Below, piece by piece: positions 23,936-34,248 of a stretch of DNA of 64,000 bases (positions within the stretch are counted from its first letter, which is position 1; each line of letters opens with the position of its first letter). The notes under the pieces were generated by a model, which was not told where the DNA came from, made no database searches, and saw only the letters and a list, made by a program, of their open reading frames with translations. Source of the DNA: Undaria pinnatifida (Eukaryota > Sar > Phaeophyceae > Laminariales > Alariaceae); NCBI GenBank assembly GCA_012845835.1, contig JABAKD010000029.1, forward strand, positions 176,501-240,500, written 5' to 3'. The position numbers and the translations under genes are program-made.

Positions 23936-25515
23936 GTTTGGCCTATGGGTATGATGCCATGTCATTTCGAGATGTTGTATCCCTATGTTTGCCCCTTATA
24001 CCATACATTGACGACGTAAAATTCTGCTAGTATGCATGTCGTGAAGATCATTTCCCGCTGAGAAGGGAGGCATGGGGGCTCGTAGGGGGCAGAGGCCGAG
24101 ACTCTCGCGCGTGGCAGCAGGAGGCTACGAGGTATGATTCACCCTACTTAATTCACCCTTCCGTAATACTTCGTATCTTTAGTTCGGATTTGTCGGATTC
24201 AAAGAAGAAACGGTTCATTTTTTTTTGTTTGGCCTATGGGTTTATGAAACGATGCCAGATGCCATCATGAGATGCTGCACCCGTATTTTTGCACGCCGCA
24301 CCATACACGGAGTAAACGGAGTAAGATCCTGCTGGTATGCATGCCGTGAAGATTCATGCCCGCTGGTAAGGGGAGTAAGCGGGGCAGAAGCCGAGACGGT
24401 CGCGCGTGGCAGCAGGAGGCTACGAGGTATGACTCGGCCGTTCGTGCGATTTCATATCTTTGGTTTGGATTTGTCGGATTAAACGGAGTAACGGTCTCCT
24501 TTGTGGTTGGACTATGGGCCTCATACACGATGCCAAATGCCCTAATGAGGTGCTGTACTCGTATGTGTGCACCTCATACAATAGACGGAGTGGTAGCCCT
24601 GCTGGCATGGATGCCGTAAAGATCGTTGCCCGCTGGGAAGGGGGGCATAAAGACTCGTAGGGAACAGAAGCCCAGACTCTTGCGCGTGGCAGCAGGAGGC
24701 TCTGCAAAGTACGATTCACCCGTCTGCACCATTTCGGATCTTTGGTTTGGATTGTTTGGATGGAAAGGAGTAACGGTCATTTTTTTGGTTGGCCTATGGG
24801 TATGATAAGATGTCAGATGTCATTGCGAGATGATGTACCCGTACATTTTCACCTCATACCATATAGGTGGGATGGGAGCCTGCTGGTATGCATGCTGTAA
24901 AGATCGTTGCCCGCTTGGAAGGGGGATGTGGGGACTCGTAGGGGGCAGAGGCCGAGACTCGCGTGGCAGCAGGAGGCTACGACGTATGATTCACCCGTCC
25001 GTACGATTTCGTGTCTTTATTTTGGATTTGTTGCGTTGAAAAGAGCATCTGTCTTTGTTTGGGCTCTCCGATGGGTATGGTCCGTCTTGTTTGGGCTCTC
25101 CGATGGGTATGGTACGATGCCAGATGTCATAATGAGATGCTTTACCCGTATGTTTGCACCTCGTACTATGAACGGAGTGGTAGCCTGCTAGTATGCATGC
25201 CGTAAAGCTCGTTGCCCGTGGGGAACGGAGGTGTGGGAGCTTGTAGGGGGCAGAAGCCGAGACTCTCGCGCGAGGCAGCAGAAGGCTACGAGGTATTATG
25301 CACCCTTCTGTAAGGGTTTGTTCAAGATTGAAAGGGGTGACGTCCTTTTTGCGGTTTTCATATGTGGGTCTGATGCGATAGAGACAAGATGCAGTCTCCG
25401 TATGTTTGTACCTCGTACGGCAAACGAGGCGGTTCAGTATAGCTGGTGGGACCCTGCTGGTGGTATGTATGGCGTGGAGATCGTTGCCCGCTCGGAAGGG
25501 AGGTGTTGGGATTAG
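23936..25515. repeat. satellite array, ~285 bp unit, about 5.5 units
   Basis: Units start with the word gttggcctatggg or a variant at about 23937, 24230, 24505, 24788 and 25060. Each contains atgccagatg-cat-atgagatg, ctgctggtatgcatgc, gatcgttgcccgctgg and gcgtggcagcaggaggctacga in order. A 30 bp internal piece (gtttgggctctccgatgggt) is doubled at 25057 and 25087. Units are roughly 80-85% alike by eye. Frames of 60-100 codons open in each unit are explained by the repeat. Confidence 0.9.
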
Positions 25516-25708
25516 TAATAGTCGGGGATCAGAACCCCCACCTCCATCGACGGATTGCTGGTCGACCGGGGCTCATATAGCCACCGCGTGGTGAGAGTTG
25601 TCTAATAGGACAACGTCGACGTCCCACCATTGCCGGAACAGAAATCCTTTCGTACATCTACAATTCCAACAACCCGGCGACCAAAACGTCTTTCCCTGAG
25701 ACCGATAC
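25516..25708. repeat. ~215 bp satellite unit, left part, split by the copia insertion
   Basis: This matches the units at 34.7-35.4 kb: ggatcagaacccc, gat-gctgg-cgac-ggggctcat, gcgaggtgagagtt, acaacgtcgacgtc, ccttcgtacatctacaatt and aaaacg-tct. It stops at gatac, exactly where the LTR begins. The rest of the same unit resumes at 34657 after the element. Confidence 0.9.
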
Positions 25709-26251
25709 TGTTAAAGAGTACGATCCACAAGAAATCCATCGTATAAAGGTAGATGTTCATTACATAGTCAAATAAGTGTATGCAGAGTACTGGGTACGCT
25801 GTCGAACCATGTGATAGAAGTTGTTTTCTTTGGTATTGAAGAGGACACATATATGGTACTGCGTTCCACCAAGTAATAACGCGTTGACGGGTCACGTGCG
25901 TAAGATCAAATCGTTGACTAGGCCACGTGCGTAAGATCCAAGTGTTTACTACGTCACGTGCGTAAGATTGACCTGGGTGTCGTATGTAGTGGATACCACC
26001 ATACATACGAGATAATTTGTTAGAGTAAAAAGGAAGAGACACGAGTACTTGCACATCGAGTTCACTCTTCACATTAGCATATGAACTTGGACAGTTCATA
26101 GTAACATAAGTTTTGTTGGCCCAACGAGAGCCCATTTAAAGTGATCCACCATCGTCTAAACCATCATCAGTCAGGCTCGGACTCGTTTCGCCACGACTTT
26201 GTGTTAGCCTCTGAAGACCGTCTTCGGTCAGGCACCAACACATTTCTAACA
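25709..26251 (+). repeat. 5' LTR of the copia element (543 bp)
   Basis: Begins TGTTAAAGAG and ends CTAACA. Three copies of a ~31 bp motif with the core cacgtgcgtaagat lie at 25893, 25924 and 25955, so this presumed U3 region has three evenly spaced CACGTG palindromes. It matches the split 3' LTR along its full length. A long antisense open frame (26135-25602) extends outside the LTR and is not considered a gene. Confidence 0.95.
25893..25975 (+). promoter_or_regulatory. triplicated CACGTG motif in LTR U3
   Basis: CACGTG occurs at 25893-25898, 25924-25929 and 25955-25960, each followed by CGTAAGAT: a strict 31 bp period, about three helical turns. CACGTG is the core bound by bHLH and bZIP factors in plants, fungi and animals. 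A role as element enhancer is inference. All three are kept in the 3' LTR (about 34296-34375). Confidence 0.55.
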
Positions 26252-26273
26252 GGTTATGAGCCTCGTTAGCATG
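26252..26273 (+). promoter_or_regulatory. primer binding site, complementary to a CAU-tRNA anticodon arm
   Basis: Directly after the LTR comes ggttatgagcctcgttagc. Its complement, gctaacgaggctcataacc, has the shape of the 5' anticodon stem and loop of a methionine (CAU) tRNA: stem cgagg, loop ctcataa, start of the closing strand cc. Priming by an internal tRNA fragment, rather than the tRNA 3' end, is established for Drosophila copia and yeast Ty5. Here it is inferred from position and sequence. Confidence 0.6.
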
Positions 26274-26397
26274 TAGCACACAGCGCATCAACATCTCCTG
26301 CGGTGGAGCACAAGACTGGTGATTTTGCAGGGACACTACTCAAGAAACTTGGAACCAAACGTGAGTCGAGTCGAACGGCACTGGAACAACGTGCACG

Positions 26398-26797
26398 AAG
26401 AAAAAGGGAGCCCGGCGGACAGACCGGCAAGCCTCAGGCGATCTGTGTACAGGATCGAGCTGAACGAGAAAAGGAAGCCCGGCGGACGGACCGGCACGCT
26501 TCAGGCGATCTGCGTACAGGATCGAGCTGAACGAGAAAAGGAAGCCCGGCGGACGGACCGGCACGCTTCAGGCGATCTGCGTACAGGATCGAACTGAACG
26601 AGAAAAGGAAGCCCGGTGGACAGACCGGCACGCTTCAGGCGATCTGCGAAGAACGAGCTGAACAAGAAAAGGAAACCCGGTGGACAGACCGGCACGCTTC
26701 AGGTGATCTGCGTACAAGATCGGGCTGAAGTAAGAAAAAGGAAAGCCCGGCGAGCGGGTCGGCACGCCTCAGGCGTCCCACGGACAGGATCGAGCTA
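26398..26797 (+). repeat. 67-bp tandem repeat in the element leader (6 units)
   Basis: Units start at about 26399, 26466, 26533, 26600, 26664 and 26731, with the core agcccggcggacggaccggc and then ttcaggcgatctgcgtacag. Units two and three are almost identical. The array lies between the primer binding site and gag. Overlapping frames on both strands (60-92 codons) are produced by the repeat. Confidence 0.95.
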
Positions 26798-26854
26798 AGT
26801 GCGAGACTAAACACGACAGCACAGGCCAGCACAAGCAACGCATTCAGAGCAGTC

Positions 26855-27926
26855 ATGGAGGAGCCCGGTAGCGTGGTGACATCAACCCTAAGGAATATGC
26901 CCAGATTTGATGGGACCAAACCGAAGAACTATCGCGAATGGAGCTCAAAGACCCGCGTAGTCTTGTCTATGTCAAACAAAGACGTGTTTGATGTTCTGAA
27001 CGGATCGATTGGACCGATACCAGCAATCACAGACAGTGACATCCCGGACACTCTGACGAATCTGGTGGAAGTTCAACGCTGGAAGCGAGCGTGCGAGACT
27101 CTCTTCTTCGTACGTTACCTTATCATTAGCGGCCCTGCAGCTACACTAGTTCGACAATATGAAGACAGGACTTCGGCGGGGGGTCTGGGACACGGACAGA
27201 AGGCGTGGAATGCTTTGTATACCAAGTATAACAGCAACAGCAAGGAAGCACGGTGAGCCTTCTACGAGAAGCTTGTGAGCTTCCGGATGGAGGAAGGGCA
27301 AGATCCTGATGTCTATACCATCAAGATATTGGAGATTCGAGGGCGGCTGCATGAAATGGGAGAGAAAATCTCGGACGAGAGGTTGGAAGACATTCTATTG
27401 CAGGGCCTGACCGACGACTACGAGTTCGTAAACATGACGAGCTTTCACAGCCCAAACTTTGGCATTAACGAGGTTCAATAAATGATGAGAAACTTGTACA
27501 TCGACCGACTCTCGAGACCAGGACATGTGAACAAGCTAGCCGGCAGAGGAGCGGCAATGACAACCACCAAAGGATCACGGAAGGTACGATGCTACAACTG
27601 CCAAGAATTCGGACACATGAAGCGAAGCTGCACAAACAGCAAGAAGAAGCGATTTGATACACCAAAATGGTGCTCGCTACACAACTCTAGGACACACAGC
27701 GATGCGGAGTGGAACGCTCAGAAAGAGAAGCACAATACGGAGAACCAACCACAGAAAGAAGTACAAAGTGCTCACACAGCGACTGAGTCGACGGCGACGG
27801 AAGAAGAAGACGACTTTGGGTATGCCTTCGTGACGGCTGGGTGGAGCCCATCAGCAGAGTTTCAGGAAACTGCGCAACCAACCGAGAGAAGGGAGACTAG
27901 TGATGACAAATCCAGACTTGCTCCGA
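26855..27926 (+). pseudogene. copia gag (UBN2-type capsid plus CCHC zinc knuckle), two stops
   Basis: Starts at ATG 26855 with 'TSTLRNMPRFDGTKPKNYRE', the usual opening of copia gag proteins (UBN2-type domain). The capsid region runs through 'RGRLHEMGEKISDERL' and 'QGLTDDYEF'. A CCHC knuckle C-x2-C-x4-H-x4-C is at 27590-27631. All pieces are in one frame, but a TGA at 27254-27256 and a TAA at 27479-27481 interrupt it. The protein would coat the RNA in virus-like particles. The stops are simple point changes, which fits recent death. Gag and pol were probably one frame, since no other shift occurs before the protease. Confidence 0.9.
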
Positions 27927-28942
27927 AAACCTTGACCATGCTGATGGATAGCGGAACATCCGGGCACTACTTCGACGATGAACTTCACCCGGGCCTGAAG
28001 GACAAGCTGCTAAACTACAAGCCACTCGAGAAACCCCACAAGATACTGACCGCAGGACGACACGTTCTACCGGGAACAGCGACCGGTACGATTTCGGGAA
28101 AAATCATCGACGCGGACGGCAACAAGCATCCGGTAGAAGATGCAGACTTGGTCGCACCTGGGATACATAATCCTTTCTTAGCACTGCAGCTGCTGCTGCT
28201 GCTGCTGCTGCTGTTGCTGCTGTTGCTGCTGCTGCTGCTGCCCAAACTCGAGGACAAGACATGCAAAGGGGTACTCTGTGAGTACAGCTTGAACAGCACA
28301 GCATATCAGATATATAGAAACAAGACGGCGTGAGTGACAAAGAGCCGCGACGTCACCTTCATCGAGACCCGAGCATCGACACTGGCTGATTCTACAGGAG
28401 GCAACACCACTGGCGACGCCGTCAGTACTCACGAAGACAGTTCGCTGGGAGAAAACACGCAAGACATCTGTATCACGTACAGCGAAGAGATATACAGCCT
28501 CCTGAAGAAAGTATCGAAGCTCACGAGTAGGAATTTGGACCACTCAACATCAGCTGGCGAGGAGGAGCCGGCCGCCGAAGGCGCCGGCAGTGACGAGACG
28601 CTCGAGACGACCCGGACAGGAGCATGGCCGACAGCCCACGAACTCGGAGGCGCAACATGGTTGGGCACACGCGCAAATTGGGCCGCAACTCCGGTCTCAT
28701 GCAAAGGAATATACCTTCACCAGCAGCGAGAACTGCGTAACCTGGGATTGCTCACTAGCCCAATGGTAAGTGACGCAGAGGTAGCGCACGAGAAAGAAAA
28801 CACGATGGAATACGCGCTGGTAGGTGAGACAGAACACAGGTCAGATGGGGCACAAGAGCACAAGATGGAAGTATACCTTGACTACGCCCTAGATAGTGGA
28901 AACCCGCCTGTGAGCACATTTCGGATGGGGAGGTCATTATGA
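27927..28942 (+). pseudogene. copia protease and integrase remnant, integrase core deleted at a CTG tract
   Basis: In frame with gag. The aspartic protease site 'DSGTSGHYF' is at 27947. The downstream 'GKIIDADGNKHPVEDADLV' is the usual lead-in to the pre-integrase region. After 'NPFLALQ' the frame enters a (CTG)n leucine run (28190-28241) and emerges at 'DKTCKGVLCEYS' and 'SRDVTFIE', the C-terminal SH3-like part of integrase. The HHCC zinc domain and the D,D,E catalytic core (normally some 350-400 residues) are absent. A TGA at 28331-28333 interrupts the SH3-like part. A variable acidic linker continues to a stop at 28940-28942. Confidence 0.9.
28190..28241 (+). repeat. CTG/CAG trinucleotide tract at the integrase deletion junction
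   Basis: About 17 in-frame CTG codons with a few TTG interruptions, lying exactly between the protease-side sequence and the far end of integrase. Reading frame is preserved across it. Either the repeat expanded in a microhomology-joined deletion scar, or slippage at the repeat drove the deletion. Confidence 0.9.
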
Positions 28943-30509
28943 TCGCGAGCGCGTTCAAGGAGCGATGGAATCGCCACAGGCGACCAAGTGGAAAGAAGCC
29001 ACAAATAAGGAGATGGACAGCCTCCAGAAACACGCAGTCTTCGACCTGGTATCTCCAGACTCAGTACCACCGGAGCAAAAGGTGATCAGGACCAAATGGG
29101 TCTTTAAGGTCAAGGCCGATCACACGCTGAAAGGTAGAGTTGTGGTTCAGGGCTGGGGACAAGTACCGGGAATCGACTGTGGCTGCACATATGCACCAGT
29201 ATGCCGTATCCAGATCATTCGTATGGCACTTGCCATAGCTGCGAGCGAGGACTGGGAAGTATTCCAGCTTGATGTACAGACGGTGTTTCTAAACGCCGAG
29301 GTACAGGAGGAGGTGTATGTGAAGACTCCTCCGGGCTACGAATCGCGTGAAGCTACAACTGGACGTCCCAACATGATGAAACCCAAGAAGAGCCTGTACG
29401 GAGTTCGTCAAAGCCCTCGCAACTGGTTCACCACCATCGACGATTCACTGAGGGATGTCAGGTTCACAGCGACTGCGTCTGATCCATGTGTCTACATCTT
29501 CGGCTCAAACGACAACGTCAGCGCTTTGACCATGTACATAGACGACCTCCTTCTTCTTGGAGGAAACACGCCGCTACTGAAGGACCTTAAAATCCAGATG
29601 ATGGACCGATTCGCCATGACCGACATGGGAGACGTCTCGATGGTGCTAGGCATGAAAATCACCAGAGACAGGGAGGCTAAGACTCTGACCACTAGCCAAG
29701 AGCATTACGCCAAGTCAGTCCTGGCGCGATTTGGCATGGCAGAATGCAACCCAGTGCACACGACGGGAGCAGGAGCGGAGTTATCTCTCAAGCAACCGGA
29801 CAAGATGCTGCTAGACTCTACCGGCATCCAACTTTACCAGGCCATCACGTGGTCTCTGATGTTCCTGAGCCAATGCACTCGCTACGGTATCACCTACGCC
29901 GTCAATCAACTGGCCCGAGCCATGAGCAAACCATCCAAACTACACATGACAGCAGCAAAACATCTTCTCCGCTACCTAATGGGAGAGATGGGTTTGGCAA
30001 TCACGTACAAGACAGGGTGTTTCGAAATGACGGGGTATTGCGATGCGAGCTGGGGAAACAACCCTGACAACGGCAAGTCAACCTCCGGCTACTTGTTCAT
30101 GCTGGCTGGAGGACCACTGAGCTTCAAGACTGCGCTCCAGAACGTGACGGCGCAGTCAACTCTTGAGGCGGAACTCATCTCAATGCCACACGCAATCAAG
30201 GAGGCGGTGTACCTATCCAACTTGATGGCCGAGCTGGGATTTGGAAAGCTGTTTGAAAGTGTACCGCTCTTTGGCGACAACACTGGAGCTCTACACATCG
30301 CAGATAACAGCACCTACAGCTCTCGCACGAAACACATCGCTCTGCGCTTCTTTTACTTGAAGGAGCTAGTCAAGGACGGCAAAACCACCTTCCACCACGT
30401 GGTAACACAGAAACAACTGGCAGACGTAGGGACTAAGTTCCTCACGAAGAACACGCATTGGCACCTACTGAACCTTATCGAGGCATACACCACAAGAAAT
30501 ATGATCTAA
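28932..30509 (+). pseudogene. copia reverse transcriptase and RNase H, catalytically intact frame
   Basis: An uninterrupted 514-codon frame from ATG 28965; homology starts slightly earlier, just after a frameshift at about 28930-28940. RT (RVT_2 family): 'ATKWKEATNKEMDSL', 'RTKWVFKVK', 'TYAPVCR', motif A 'FQLDVQTVFLNAE', motif C 'MYIDDLLLL' with the YIDD box at 29535-29546. RNase H: 'GYCDASWGNN' (first D), 'TLEAELIS' (E), 'GDNTGALHIAD' (D) and the C-terminal 'TKHIALRFFYLKELV'. All catalytic acids are present, so this half could have worked recently. Its original product would copy element RNA into DNA in the particle. Stop at 30507-30509. It is classed as a pseudogene because it is out of frame with the rest of the polyprotein. 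Confidence 0.9.
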
Positions 30510-30765
30510 GGAGGAAACGAGTAACCCGAGATCGACCCGAAGGAAGAGATTCCACAATGAAGACGACAATGAATACACGTCAAGAAATGACAAAGAGAAA
30601 AGGAAATAATCCAAGATCGACCTGAACGGAGACCAAGTTGTGACGACAACGTGCGTATTTTTTACAAATACAGGAATTCGACAGCAAGATGGATCGAGAT
30701 CAGGAGGAGCCATTTGGACGAAGCCACACGTCATCATCACACATTACTATATCAACATCTACACC

Positions 30766-31188
30766 ATGTCCGACTGCCAGGAACGCGAGGAGGTTCACAC
30801 TGGGGATATTTCCGACGACAGTATAGCAACGGGACAAGAACGGCGAACACGCTTGTACGACAGGTTTCTTTTCTTTGAAGAAAACTACAGAGAAGAGGCA
30901 GCGGCGGAGATCGCCAACTGGACCATCAAGCAAGGTGTCAAAGACTACTCCGGCAAGTCATTTGGAGCGGTATGTATGTATGGAATTTTATTTTTCCGGG
31001 GTTTGGTACGTCGTGCATTACGATTTTCGAGGATAACGAGGGGGCGAAGAACCTGGCGTAAAACCCAGTGTTCACGTCGAACTCGAAGCACATTGATGTA
31101 CGACACCACGTTTTGCGGGAGCTTATTTTTGAGGGGGAGTTTGTTATTACTCATGTCGAGTCGGATGATCAGCATGCAGACGTTTTGA
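30766..31188 (+). CDS. extra small ORF downstream of pol, function unknown
   Basis: ATG at 30766 (context accATGt), 141 codons. Residues 1-65 are strongly charged and hydrophilic, with glutamate/arginine-rich helical character. From about residue 66 on, the frame overlaps a copia RNase H relic in another register, so the tail is probably accidental. I do not recognise the family. It could be a captured host exon, an element accessory gene, or part of the other copia element that left the RNase H scrap. Confidence 0.3.
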   Translation: MSDCQEREEVHTGDISDDSIATGQERRTRLYDRFLFFEENYREEAAAEIANWTIKQGVKDYSGKSFGAVCMYGILFFRGLVRRALRFSRITRGRRTWRKTQCSRRTRSTLMYDTTFCGSLFLRGSLLLLMSSRMISMQTF

Positions 31189-31205
31189 CAAAGATGCTTG
31201 ACTAC
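30997..31205 (+). pseudogene. RNase H C-terminus of a second, different copia lineage
   Basis: Frame-specific match: 'FEDNEGAKNLA', an in-frame stop, then 'NPVFTSNSKHIDVRHHVLRE', 'HVESDDQHADVLTKML'. This is the classic end of copia RNase H (usually NPVFHSRSKHIDVRYHF...). It differs clearly from the 'TKHIALRFFYLKELV' end of the resident pol, so it comes from another element lineage. Confidence 0.85.
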
Positions 31206-31759
31206 ACGGCTTTTGCTATCACCGGGATTTCTAATGTATATTTTATGCGTTTTTTTTCTCAGATTGAGGGTAGTTATATCTTGATTTCAGGGTACGGATT
31301 TTAGTCGTCAGTTTTTCGGAGAGCTATTTGCTTATACGAAATTGAGTTTTTGGGTAGAGCAAAAGGTCCTGCCGCTTTGTGTGGCTCGTCGTGCAGCGTA
31401 CGGAGAACAACTAGATCGAGTTTCTGTTGTTATTTTGTTTGAAAGTTTGAGGATGTGAGAGCTGAGTTGCACGACATCGTTAGAGAGAACCTACCCGCCA
31501 ACGGGGGGGGGGGGTGAAATGATCTTCGGAAGATCTAAAACATAGCATGCGCAGGCTGAGCAGAAATAGGAGGACACACTCTGACACGATCTTGTTTCTG
31601 CAAATAACGCCTTAGACAAGGAAAGTAGAGTAAAGCTGAGCAGAGAAAGATGACACACCCTGACACGGTATTTTTTTCCAAACTACGGTTTAAACCAGTC
31701 TGCTACAAGGGTGATTATGGCCCAACATATTCGGTGTGGCAATTTCATCTAAGAAGGGG

Positions 31760-31901
31760 TGTTAAAGAGTACGATCCACAAGGAATCCATCGTATGAAGG
31801 TAGATGTTCATTACATAGTCAAATAAGTGTATGCAGAGTACTGGGTACGCTGTCGAACCATGTGATAGAAGTTGTTTTCTTCGGTATGGAAGAGGACACA
31901 T
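31760..31901 (+). repeat. 3' LTR of the copia element, left part
   Basis: Aligns to 25709-25850 with four substitutions. It is interrupted after gaggacacat by the LINE fragment. Three bases (cat) are shared with the other edge at 34249-34251 and may be a short target duplication. Confidence 0.95.
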
Positions 31902-34248
31902 TGTTGTTGTTGTTGTTGTTGTTGTTCTCACATTAACTCGCATAATTAAGTCCGTGGTCACAGGACAGGCTCCAGTCACTCTGGAGCTGAGGAATACCCC
32001 AGGGAAAAAACACATACAACCCAAGGTGGTACACGCATACATCACAGCTGACGCAATTCATGCCTCCACCAAAAACATATAAAAGTGAAATCGGGAGTCA
32101 GTCGACGATGTGCCAGGTCCAGGCCGGTGCATACGTCTCACTACTCACGCCTGGAGAAACCAAATATTCCGATTGCCACCCAAGGAAGACTACCACGTAT
32201 ATATTACACGTAGTATCTATCACTCCGCATACGCACGACAGGCATAAGTCAATTGGAGAAAAAGAAACAAAGAAAAGAAGACAAGATAAAGGAAAGGAAA
32301 GAGAGGAGAAGAAAAACGAAACAAGACGAAAAAGGCAAGCAAAGAGAAGAAAAATACAAGAAAAGCAAGAAAAGACGAGACAAGAAAGCAAGGAAAGAAG
32401 AAGAGAAGAAAAGAAAAAAGAAATAGAAAAAGAAAAGAAAGAAAAATGTCATACTAGCAGACCCTAGGAACTGGCTAATGATGGCATTGGGCTAACAGAG
32501 GGTATCCCGTCCATCATCAATGGCACCTGGGAGAGAACGCAACATGGCGAAGAAGTCAGGGCGGTCTTATGCTATCTTGTGACGGCCATTAGAAGGCCCA
32601 CAACTTTCAATACGATGATGGCCAAACCCAGATTTTAGTCTCTTGGGCATGACGCTCCCCCTTCCGCCCCTCCCCCCTTCCGCCCCTCCCCCCTTCCTCC
32701 CTTCCCCCCCCCCCCCCTCCCCCCCTCCCCCAGTCCCCTCCCCGCCCCCCCCCCTTCCCCCCCCCCCCGGCCGCTTAGAGATGCCAACGGTGAATGGCGC
32801 TGCCGCGGCCTTTGGTGTGTCGCTCTGCACTTTGCATCTCTCGGTTTCATGCCAATCCCGCATGAACAACTCGGCTCCCTCCTCTACTCGTCGAAACCAT
32901 CTGCCGGCCTTCTAAGCCGCCTTTCGCCACCCTTCGAATTTCATCGCAAAGGCCGACATATCCTCCTTCAGATGCGCCATCCAGTCTTTCTCTTGCCCCC
33001 CTGAGTAGCCCTTACCCCCAACAAGCTCCCCAAACATCACCTTCTGTGGCAGACGCTCCTTCCCCATACTTGCTACGAATCCCGCAAACAATATCCTCCG
33101 TTTGCGCACTTTCGCCTCTATGCTCTCGGAAGCTGTCTTAGCAAGCGCGTAGGCGTACGATAGGGTGTGATCGTCGCGCTTCCGTTTCCGCCATCCAAGG
33201 CATCGGAGGAGCAAGGAGTGGTGAACCCGTCGTAGCCTGTCATAGTCAGGCTTGTTCGGGCTCCACGTCATGCAACCGTACAGCAGTGTCTCGACCACCT
33301 CAGCTTTCAGCAACCGCACCTTCAACCGTAAACGCACACCCGGGCGATCATAGATTCCCATCTTGTACCGCTGGAAGCACGCCCAGGCCCTCTGAAGACG
33401 CCGCGTTATTTCAGTGCTAAGGTTTCTGTCTGCGGTGATAGCCCCGCCCAAGTATACAAACTGGATTGTTTGTTTGTAAACCTGGCCGGCTGCATTGATC
33501 GTGAAGGACACCTTCCCCCCGCTTTTGGTTTCCAGGCAAATTATCTCTGTTTTTGCCTCGGATACTGTAAGCCCGAACGACGAGCACGCAGTCACGATCG
33601 CCGTCATCATCCTCTCCAGCCCTTCTGATGATCGCGGTACGATGCCTGCATCGTCCGCGTACAACATACCCCACAATCTCTGCACCCCCTCCCCCTCCTT
33701 CCCCCTCCGTCCGTCGACTTTGCCTGTGATGCGTGAAGTGCCATTATTCTCGCCTTCCTTCTTTCGTTGGAGCTGCACCATGTTGTCCGTGATGGCTGCA
33801 TGAGCGAGGAAGCGTTTCTCGGCCACACGCAGTACCGCAGTGAAAAACATGTTGAACAGCAGTGGCGCGAGCACGCATCCTTGCCTGAGACCTTGCCCCA
33901 CGTCGAACTTATCCGAGCACTCTCCATCATCCAGCCGCACGCATGCTTGCATACCGTCGTGGAATTGGCGGATGACGGCGAGCATTCTCGGTGACACGCC
34001 AAAACGAGCAAGGACATCCCACAAAAGGCTTCGGTCGACGGAGTCGTATGCTTTGGTGAGGTCGATAAAGCACATGTACAAGGGGGTGTCCTTCTTCCGC
34101 GCCAGTTCCTGCAGTCGTCGTACTACGAACATCATGTCAACCGTCGAGCGTTGGGGTCTGAACCCACACTGTTCCTCCGGCAGAATGTTCTCGCGTTCGC
34201 AATAGTCACTCAGGCGACCCGCGATGACTTTGAGGAGTACTTTACCGG
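31902..34248 (-). mobile_element. LINE (non-LTR retrotransposon), 5'-truncated, (CAA)n tail, inserted in the LTR
   Basis: Oriented antisense to the copia element. From its 5' side (34248) it opens directly inside the reverse transcriptase domain, so endonuclease and ORF1 are missing. The RT continues to 32912, followed by a ~1 kb 3' UTR ending in a (CAA)n tail, seen as (ttg)n on the top strand at 31902-31926. The UTR holds a long purine/pyrimidine tract and a C-rich tract (32657-32770). 5' truncation plus a simple-repeat tail is the signature of target-primed reverse transcription. Confidence 0.9.
32912..34248 (-). pseudogene. LINE reverse transcriptase fragment (RVT_1), open frame
   Basis: The open frame starts within LTR sequence at 34285, but true homology begins at about 34247 ('[13 protein letters not shown]'). 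RVT_1 motifs: '[17 protein letters not shown]', motif A '[17 protein letters not shown]', motif B '[17 protein letters not shown]', motif C 'LYADDAGIV' with YADD at 33661-33650. The thumb/C-terminal region includes '[13 protein letters not shown]', '[10 protein letters not shown]' and '[12 protein letters not shown]'. The ~445 codons are uninterrupted, so the copy is fairly young, but it lacks the N-terminal endonuclease and cannot be autonomous. The YADD box and the order of blocks point to an RTE/CR1/Jockey-type clade; the exact clade is not determined. Confidence 0.9.

Larger units (their letters stand above)
30510..31759 (+). other. long copia 3' region with an extra frame and a foreign RNase H scrap
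   Basis: Copia elements usually have a short tract between pol and the 3' LTR; here it is about 1.25 kb. It holds (a) a 141-codon frame from ATG 30766 whose first two thirds look protein-like (acidic and charged: 'MSDCQEREEVHTGDIS', 'NYREEAAAEIANWTIKQG') with no known domain, and (b) at 30997-31205, in another frame, a second copia RNase H C-terminus. The polypurine tract closes the region at 31751-31759. Captured DNA or a recombinant of two elements would explain it. Confidence 0.7.

Noticed and set aside
25602-26135. 177-codon minus-strand frame conserved at 34210-34557
   Set aside because: It is antisense LTR sequence. Conservation comes from the two LTRs being copies of each other, and the frame extends into unrelated satellite on one side.
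26303-26798. tandem series of 64-92 codon frames on both strands
   Set aside because: Generated by the 67 bp leader repeat, whose period is not a multiple of three.
32060-32467. 135-codon lysine/glutamate-rich frame
   Set aside because: Comes from the purine tract in the LINE 3' UTR; the strand opposite is the LINE sense strand.
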